NCBI GenBank assembly: GCA_002812745.2 | Contig: NCSJ02000644.1 | Coordinates: 1-11,521, forward strand | DNA length: 11,521 bases | From: Scytalidium lignicola | Taxonomy: Eukaryota; Ascomycota; Leotiomycetes | Reading direction: 5' to 3' | Shown here: one piece after another, positions 5,770-11,521 of the stretch | Position numbering within the stretch: the first letter of the stretch is position 1 | Layout: each line of letters begins with the position of its first letter | Program-made: the position numbers and the translations under genes | Notes under the pieces: model-generated | The model's input: the letters and a program-made list of their open reading frames with translations, nothing else | Databases searched by the model: none | Told to the model about the DNA's origin: nothing

Positions 5770-8587
5770 ACTTGTTCTCTAATTAATTATTAGATTATAC
5801 TTCCTTATCCATTTAATCCTTAATATAACTTGATATATTCTTAACCTTATAATATTAAAAGATATCTTCTCTTAATAACTTNTNTTATACCTTATATNTA
5901 AGTTCTANGTTTAAANNTTAANATACTTNTNAACCTTANTACTNTTTNNTAATGATATNAGATAACTNTTATCCTTGACTNTTNTNTTAAGTNTAAGTCA
6001 NTTTATNACTTGTTCACTNATGAAGTTTCTTTTAGCTCTTGAATNAATCAAGGCTNTTATTANCTTTTTNNANANTTTTATATNAATGTATAATAAACTT
6101 TTANTGTTTATAAAGTANAGATTGACATTTNTAGNATTNTCAACTGATATATTATTGTTNATCTTTAAATCTTCAACGTTTTCTTCTAATTCCTNNAANA
6201 GTANTNTTCTTCTTTTAATAAGATTTCTTAGTNTAAGTCNATCTAAGCTTNTATCATTTATGAATACTTATNNATNTTATANNTATTCTANTATTTCATT
6301 TNCAAGGTATTCTCTTATTTNANTNATTAAAANATTACTTANTANANGAATTCTTTCNACAGAATTCAAAGGGTATANTATTACTTCNTNGTTGAANTNT
6401 TCATNGATTCTCTGTANTAGTTTGTCTTNTNNTNNTAANANAACAAGTANTTNNAAAGGTAATNATTCTTCNTCTAGTTNNTTAACNATAANTANTNCTT
6501 TNATATNTTAGTTNACTAGTTCAANAACAATTTCAACTAGTTCTCTTTGTTCTTGNTAAGNATAGTATTATTNAACTTCAAGNANTTATTCTATTGATTT
6601 TCCTAAACCTTAGATTTCTTTATACTGAGTTTTANCTTTTAATNNATCTTGNTAATAAGTTATCATNAGAAGTCCTTCATGTTGTACATTNTATNTTCNT
6701 TATANAANATAGNTTAGTCCTTCTTCAATTATCATTTAANNATNCTTAAGCATTTGATTGAAATNATCTTNGATTTNAGTTCTTTNCANTGATAAGAGGA
6801 ATTTNTATATTCCTTTCTTTATNANAATACTTTANAGGTTAGTCTTGTANACTANAGTAAGATNTCTAATATTAAGTTCATATGNCTTGATANTTACTTC
6901 TTCTTATTATANAGTTTNNAAAANCTAGCTTCTGTTNAAGATCTNTTATNCTCTTAGTCNTCTTATACTAATNGTAAAGTAATATTTCAAGACTAATAGT
7001 TCTTTAGAAATAGGATATTATTCTGTTGGTATAANTTTGAAATCTGTTGGTATAATTATTTAAATTCTACTAACTCTTGAAATTAATCTTCATCTACTAT
7101 AGTTTTCAGTTTAGTTGTCATCTNAAAAGTGTCTTTCATGTTAAGTTCTCTTTATAAGTANAGAATTTGTTTNAAGNATACTTGTTATTACTATTTNGTT
7201 TNTATNANTCTNNATGATGATGTNTAGTATANTTATNAAGTCTTNGNAAGCTTCTTCTNCTGAAGAGCCTTATTCTTTNTTCTTANAGTCTTCTTCCTTA
7301 NAAGACCTTNANAAGATATTNATAATTNTTAAGATTCTTATAANTNTAACTTTNANTAATNTACTTGCTTTNTTNTCCTTCTTATNAGTATTTNTTATAT
7401 NTCTAGANATTNTATACTTNAAGTANAACTTGTTTTTTCTTCTNTTATCAAGTTCTTCAANGGAGATTCTAAANGAATTTCCTTTCTTGGTTTTCCCTTC
7501 AAAGTNTTTCNTTTCNTTTTCCTTTAAAGGTCTTTTCCTTTCTTCATAACATNTAACTTTATAAGGTNTTCTTNATCCTTCTTTTTNTTAGTCTTNCTTN
7601 TGTTAAAGTATAATNTATTCTTTTTGTCCAAGATCATCTTATACTNTTCATTCTTNATCTTGATAGANAAGTTAACAAGAANNTCAAACTTANTAATTAT
7701 AAGTTGATAATACAATTCTTCTTTGATAGAATCCTTAAGCTTGGTCTTGTATTAATGTATATATACTTCTTCTCCTTAGTTGACTAACATTNTATACTNA
7801 NNATAAAGTATTNNATATTNANTAAGGCTTTTANTTTGTTTAANATAAGTTAATTATCTNTTAGTATTNCTTTTTTNCGTNAATATCCTTATATAAGNNT
7901 TTNAGTTCTCTTGTATAGTTTTCTNAACTNTTAAGGATGTTTNTTANTNCTTAGTTCNTTATTCTTCTGTTTNTAGCAAACTATTCNTCCTTAAANGGTT
8001 AAAACCAAGTTTTAACTACTCNTCTNAAGTATNTGNANNCTTACANAACCTTATNNATATCTCCANGTANTANATNATTGTTTAACACTAAATAAGTTCT
8101 TATTTNAGCAAGGTATACTTTTANCTTCTTTTTGTCNTTATAAAACAAATCTAGTCTAGTGATTTTNACCTCTTTAGNTNTTGTTATTAGAACTTNTTNA
8201 ATATTNTCCTNTANTTNANAGTNTAGATCANGGTTTAAGCTTANAGNTCTTNATANTAGAATTNANATTGAGTTTNNTTTANGTAATANAGGTACTAGCT
8301 TCTTTNTTANAACTNTTGANGATTNTTNAACAGTTGATCNTTNTGTTAACTTAACAAGTTANTTTAGNAGTATAACAACTTCNTNTAACATTTNTCNTTN
8401 GATATTAGTTTCTATGATANTCTANTCCTNATCTTAGTCTTCNTNAAAGTTATNTTCTGAACTTTCNTNANATACTTNCTNAGATCTTTNTTTCAGATTC
8501 TTNTTTANAGNNTTCTTNANAACCTTCTTNAAGTTGTTNTTTATTATTGTTATNTACTAATNTGTNTNTTTCNAAATCCTGATTTAT
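5770..8587 (-). pseudogene. Degenerate Gag-linker-protease of copy B, N-rich
   Basis: This aligns base for base with copy A (1-2811). A likely start codon at 8587-8585 is ATA as in copy A. The acidic N-terminus, capsid, late-capsid segment YKMILDKK (in 7524-7715) and zinc-knuckle region (about 7390-7450) are recognisable. In the protease, ALI-X-SRA has its catalytic codon at 6045-6043 written NAT, where A has AAT and C has GAT. The frame continues without a shift through RIKWIRKYNL (5820-5791) into RT, so Gag-Pol was probably one reading frame here. N bases are frequent between about 5880 and 8760 and almost absent in RT, which suggests a consensus of several gag copies. It is non-functional. 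Confidence 0.87.
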
Positions 8588-8596
8588 CAANATANG

Positions 8597-8608
8597 TAAT
8601 GTTCAAAA
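8597..8608 (-). promoter_or_regulatory. Primer-binding-site region of copy B
   Basis: Directly after the U5 end of the 5' LTR the minus strand reads TTTTGAACATTA, the same as copy A. TTGAACA at 8606-8600 is complementary to the LTR segment TGTTCAA. The conservation in two RIP-mutated copies is worth noting, but the mechanism (self-priming or a tRNA) is not settled by sequence. Confidence 0.45.
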
Positions 8609-8956
8609 TATTANAAAANTANNNTATNNAGGTCATTGGATAGNCAAGGGTAANGTAGATGTCCAAGGANAANNGAAANATNTAATANAAGCAACTAAGT
8701 CAAGGGTAAGATNTAATAATNTATTTANGTTGAANANNANNAGTCTACTCTTATGTTCNTACANTNTNCTTATATAGATAATGAAATCTAACTGGACCTC
8801 TTAGACTTCCTCAGGTCTACCAAGTCCATAAACCCCTTAGACCCCCTTAAGTCCCCTAGGTCCTAATCACATGATTGCTAGGTTCTCTATATACACTCTG
8901 CTATGTATCAAGCCTTAGGCTTATACTAATCAACTTGTTAAGTAAAACCTATAACA
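8609..8956 (-). repeat. 5' LTR of copy B
   Basis: This full-length minus-oriented LTR of 348 bases begins on the plus strand at TATTAN (RIP-altered TGTTA) and ends CCTATAACA at 8956. It aligns along its whole length with the reverse complement of 3107-3449. The reversed TATA segment is at about 8770-8777 and the C-rich repeat block at 8792-8863. It directly abuts gag sequence of copy C at 8957, which marks the insertion boundary. Confidence 0.9.
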
Positions 8957-11521
8957 ATTACTTAAACCTAACTTAAAGTTAATACTCAAAGTTTTAAGTC
9001 TAAACCTTGATCTAGACTTTGAATCAAAGGACAATACAGAATAAATCCTAATAATAACCTTTAAAGAAGTTAAAATCACCAAGTTAAACTTGTTTTATAA
9101 AGATAAGAAGAAGTTGAAAGTATATCTTGTTTAAATAAGAATTTATTTGATGTTAAATAATTACTTATTGCTTAGAGATATATATAAGGTTTTATAAGTA
9201 TTAATATACTTAAGAGGAGTAGTTAAAACTTGGTTTTAACCTTTTAAAGATGAATGATTCATGACAAATGAAGAAATAATAAACTAAGGAGTAATTAACA
9301 TTATTATAAGTTAAGTTAATTATACAAAAGAACTTAAATAATTGTATAAGGATGTTGATGAAAAAANGAAATACTAAAAGATAATTAACTTACTTTAGAC
9401 AAACTAAGAGCCTTAATGAATATACAATACTTTATTGTTAGTATACAGTATTAGTCAATTAAGAAGAAGAAGTATATATACATTAGTATAGAACTAGACT
9501 TAAAGACTTTATTAAAGAAGAATTATACTAATAACCTGTAGTTATTACATTTAATATTCTTGTTGATTTGTCCATCAAGATTAAGAATGAATAATATAAG
9601 ATGATCTTAGACAAAAAAGGTAAATCTTATTTTAACTAAAGAAAGACTAATAACAAGAAGGATTGTGAAGACCTTATAAAGTTAGATATTATGAAGAAAG
9701 GGAAGACTTTTAAAAGGAAAGGAAAAGGGTATTTTAAAGGNAAAAAGAAAAAANGAGGAATTCTTTTAAAATCTTCTNTAAAAAACTTGATAATAGAAGA
9801 AAAAANCAAGTTATATTTTAAATGTAAACTTTTTGAATATATAATGAATACTCATAAGAAGGANAATAAGTNAAGTATATTAATTAANGTTAAAGTTATA
9901 AGAATCCTGAGAATTATANATATTTTGTCAGAATCTTCTAAAGAAGAAGACTTTGAGGATAAGNAGGGAAACTTCTCAGACNAAGAAATTCTNNAAGACT
10001 TGATAACTATGTTATATTATNTTATTAAGATTGATGTAGACGAAATAATGATAATAAGAATCTTTAAGATAAACTTTATGCTTATNACAAGNACTTNANA
10101 TATAAGACATCNTTAAGATAACAATTAAATCAGAGATTAAAGNAGATGAAGATTAATTCNAAGAGTTAATAGAATTTAGATGATTATGTTATTAGACTTC
10201 AAAGTTATACTAACAAAATAATATCTTGTTTTTAAAGAGTTATTAATCTTGAAATATTATCTTATGATTANCATGAAAAGGTTAAAAGNATANGAAATCC
10301 TAGACAAAAGCNAACTCTTTAAAANTATATAATAAGAGGAAGTAATTATTAAANNATATAAACTTAATATTGAAGATCTTACTCTAGTTTATAAGATTAA
10401 CCTGCAGAATATTATTATAAAGAAAGGAATANATAAATTCCTCTTGTTAGTAAAAAGGACTTGGATTCAAGATGATTTCAATCAAATGCTTAAGGATGTT
10501 TAGATGGTTATAAAAGAAGGATTAAGNTATATCATGTAAGAATAATATAATTTGCAATACCAAGGANTTCTAATGTTAACCTTCTAACAAGAACAAGTAG
10601 AGGTAGAAATATAACATGGAGAAATCTGAGGATTANGAAAATTAGTAGAATAATTGCTTGAAGCTAAAGAGTATNATNCTTAACAAGAATAAAGAGAANT
10701 AATTAAGATTGTTGTTGAACAAGTTAACTAAGATNTAGAAGTTTTNCTTATGGTTAATAAATTAAAAGAAGATTTATTACCTTTGAAAATACTTATTATA
10801 TTATTAGAAANAAGTTGAATTAATGTAAAGAATCAATTAACAGTTTAACTAAGAAGTANTAACATATCTTTTGAACTTTGTAAGAAGGATTCTTAAGGAA
10901 AGTAATNTCTTTATNACTGAAATAAAGGAATACCTTNGAAATGAAATAGTAGAATNAGTATAAGATNTATAAGTATTTATTAATAATAAAAGCCTTAATG
11001 GACTAAGACTAAGAAACCTTAGTGAAAGATGTTATGTATTATTTATAGAACTTTAAGAGAATACTGAAAATTTGGAAATTAAAGATAATATATCAGTTAG
11101 TAATGTTAAGAATGTTAATCTTTACTTTATAAACAGTAGAAGTTTATTATACATAAATATAAAATTATACAGAAAGTTAATAAGNGCTTTAATNGATTNA
11201 AGAGTTAAAAGAAACTTTATNAATGAATAAGTTATAAANNAACTTANACTTANTATAAGAGTTAAGNANAACAATTANNTAATATNNTTANNNAANAGTA
11301 TTAAGGTTCANAAGTATNTNAATNTTCAAATTCGAAANTTAAATATNANGTATAATAGAAATTACTAAGAAAAAATATTTTTTNAATGTTATAAGGTTAA
11401 GAATATATTAAGTTATATTAAGAATCAAATAGATGAGGAAGTATAATCTAATAATTAATTAGAAAATAAATATGATTACCTTCTTAGAAGAAACTGTGTC
11501 TTTAAGAGTTATTTATATTGA
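8957..11521 (+). mobile_element. Copy C: interrupted chromovirus on the plus strand
   Basis: Plus-strand sequence matches the reverse complement of copy A from base 2512 down to the left edge. It therefore starts about 100 codons into gag, with no LTR, primer site or acidic N-terminus of its own, and continues past the end of the protease into the linker before RT at the right edge. Its first base is the base after the copy B LTR, as expected if copy B inserted into it. Together with copy B it forms a large inverted repeat. Confidence 0.9.
8957..11521 (+). pseudogene. Degenerate Gag-linker-protease of copy C
   Basis: The plus strand shows capsid (LFYKDKKKLKVYL from 9090), late capsid (FRQTKSLNEYT near 9400), an open stretch 9691-10116 with the basic MKKGKTFKRKGKG region and a zinc-knuckle-like YFKC-KLFE-Y-IMNT-H (9814-9855; first Cys and the His now Tyr), then the long linker and retropepsin. 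Readable linker pieces are QDDFNQMLKDV near 10470-10500, NKLKEDLLPLK near 10755-10787 and ENTENLEIKDN near 11059-11091. In the protease the catalytic Asp codon 11195-11197 is still GAT, but the next two codons have lost Ser-Gly (TNA AGA). The end matches NQIDEEV at 11425 and the RTS-linker region. A one-base excess near 9367 lies at an A-run with an N and is shared with copy B. Stops are numerous; it is non-functional. Confidence 0.87.

Larger units (their letters stand above)
3450..8956 (-). mobile_element. Copy B: near-complete chromovirus with internal deletion
   Basis: On the minus strand the order is 5' LTR (8609-8956), primer-site region (8597-8608), gag, linker and protease (to 5770), RT (to about 4741), a deletion, integrase GPY/F and chromodomain (to about 4309), an antisense pseudogene (3795-4385), a polypurine tract (3705-3716) and a 3' LTR (3450-3704, U5 end missing). 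The present length is about 5.5 kb. RNase H beyond its first residues, the integrase zinc finger and the DDE core are absent. Its 5' LTR ends exactly where gag of copy C begins, so it probably inserted into copy C. It is heavily RIP-mutated and cannot move by itself. Confidence 0.9.

Noticed and set aside
5975..6511. Plus-strand open frame of 178 codons
   Set aside because: It is full of N and antisense to the copy B protease and linker; N bases hide stops.
7214..7549. Plus-strand open frame of 111 codons
   Set aside because: It is antisense to the nucleocapsid region of copy B, with N bases masking stops.
8159..8437. Plus-strand open frame of 92 codons
   Set aside because: It is antisense to the gag N-terminus of copy B, the counterpart of 2387-2650.
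1..11521. An organelle genome or a naturally AT-rich nuclear genome with a deviant genetic code
   Set aside because: Stops replace specific Gln, Arg and Trp codons irregularly between copies, and the same LTR exists in GC-rich form at 3107-3449. That points to RIP, not codon reassignment.
1..11521. CRISPR array, tRNA or rRNA genes
   Set aside because: I saw no regularly spaced repeats, cloverleaf or rRNA-like segments; the repeats present are LTR-derived.

Overview
The window is a decayed transposon cluster. It suggests a filamentous ascomycete (Pezizomycotina) whose repeats have been hit by repeat-induced point mutation (RIP). Almost all of it is very AT- and TpA-rich. In a hand count over 5761-5880 I find about two dozen TA, 1 CA and 2 TG. 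Coding frames are riddled with TAA/TAG/TGA where the family has Gln, Arg or Trp, and Asp, Gly and Cys codons are shifted to Asn, Arg and Tyr. I see no intact host gene. The species cannot be named from the sequence.

Layout. Three copies of one chromodomain-bearing Ty3/gypsy retrotransposon (chromovirus) are present. Copy A (minus strand, 1-3106) runs off the left edge and holds protease, linker, gag, primer site and most of the 5' LTR. A nearly undamaged solo LTR of the same family lies in the opposite (plus) orientation at 3107-3449. Copy B (minus strand, 3450-8956) is nearly end to end: 5' LTR 8609-8956, gag, linker, protease, reverse transcriptase, then an in-frame deletion that removes most of RNase H and the integrase core, then integrase C-terminus (GPY/F) and chromodomain, a plus-strand (antisense) Zn2Cys6-type pseudogene at 3795-4385, a polypurine tract at 3705-3716 and a partial 3' LTR at 3450-3704. 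Copy C (plus strand, 8957-11521) begins abruptly inside gag at the terminal base of the copy B LTR and runs off the right edge in the protease-RT linker. B therefore appears to have inserted into C in reverse orientation.

How the parts work together (family knowledge). Gag forms the particle, protease cuts Gag-Pol, RT copies the RNA, and integrase with its chromodomain directs insertion into heterochromatin. Every catalytic site visible in B is mutated or ambiguous, so B is dead; A and C lack their pol within the window. The most unusual points are the antisense Zn2Cys6 ORF between pol and the 3' LTR, the roughly 450-codon glutamine/glutamate-rich region between zinc knuckle and protease, and the many N bases. 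Several N sit exactly at G/A RIP-variable sites, so they look like a collapsed consensus of several copies. Others sit beside homopolymers and look like sequencing artefacts that create false frameshifts.
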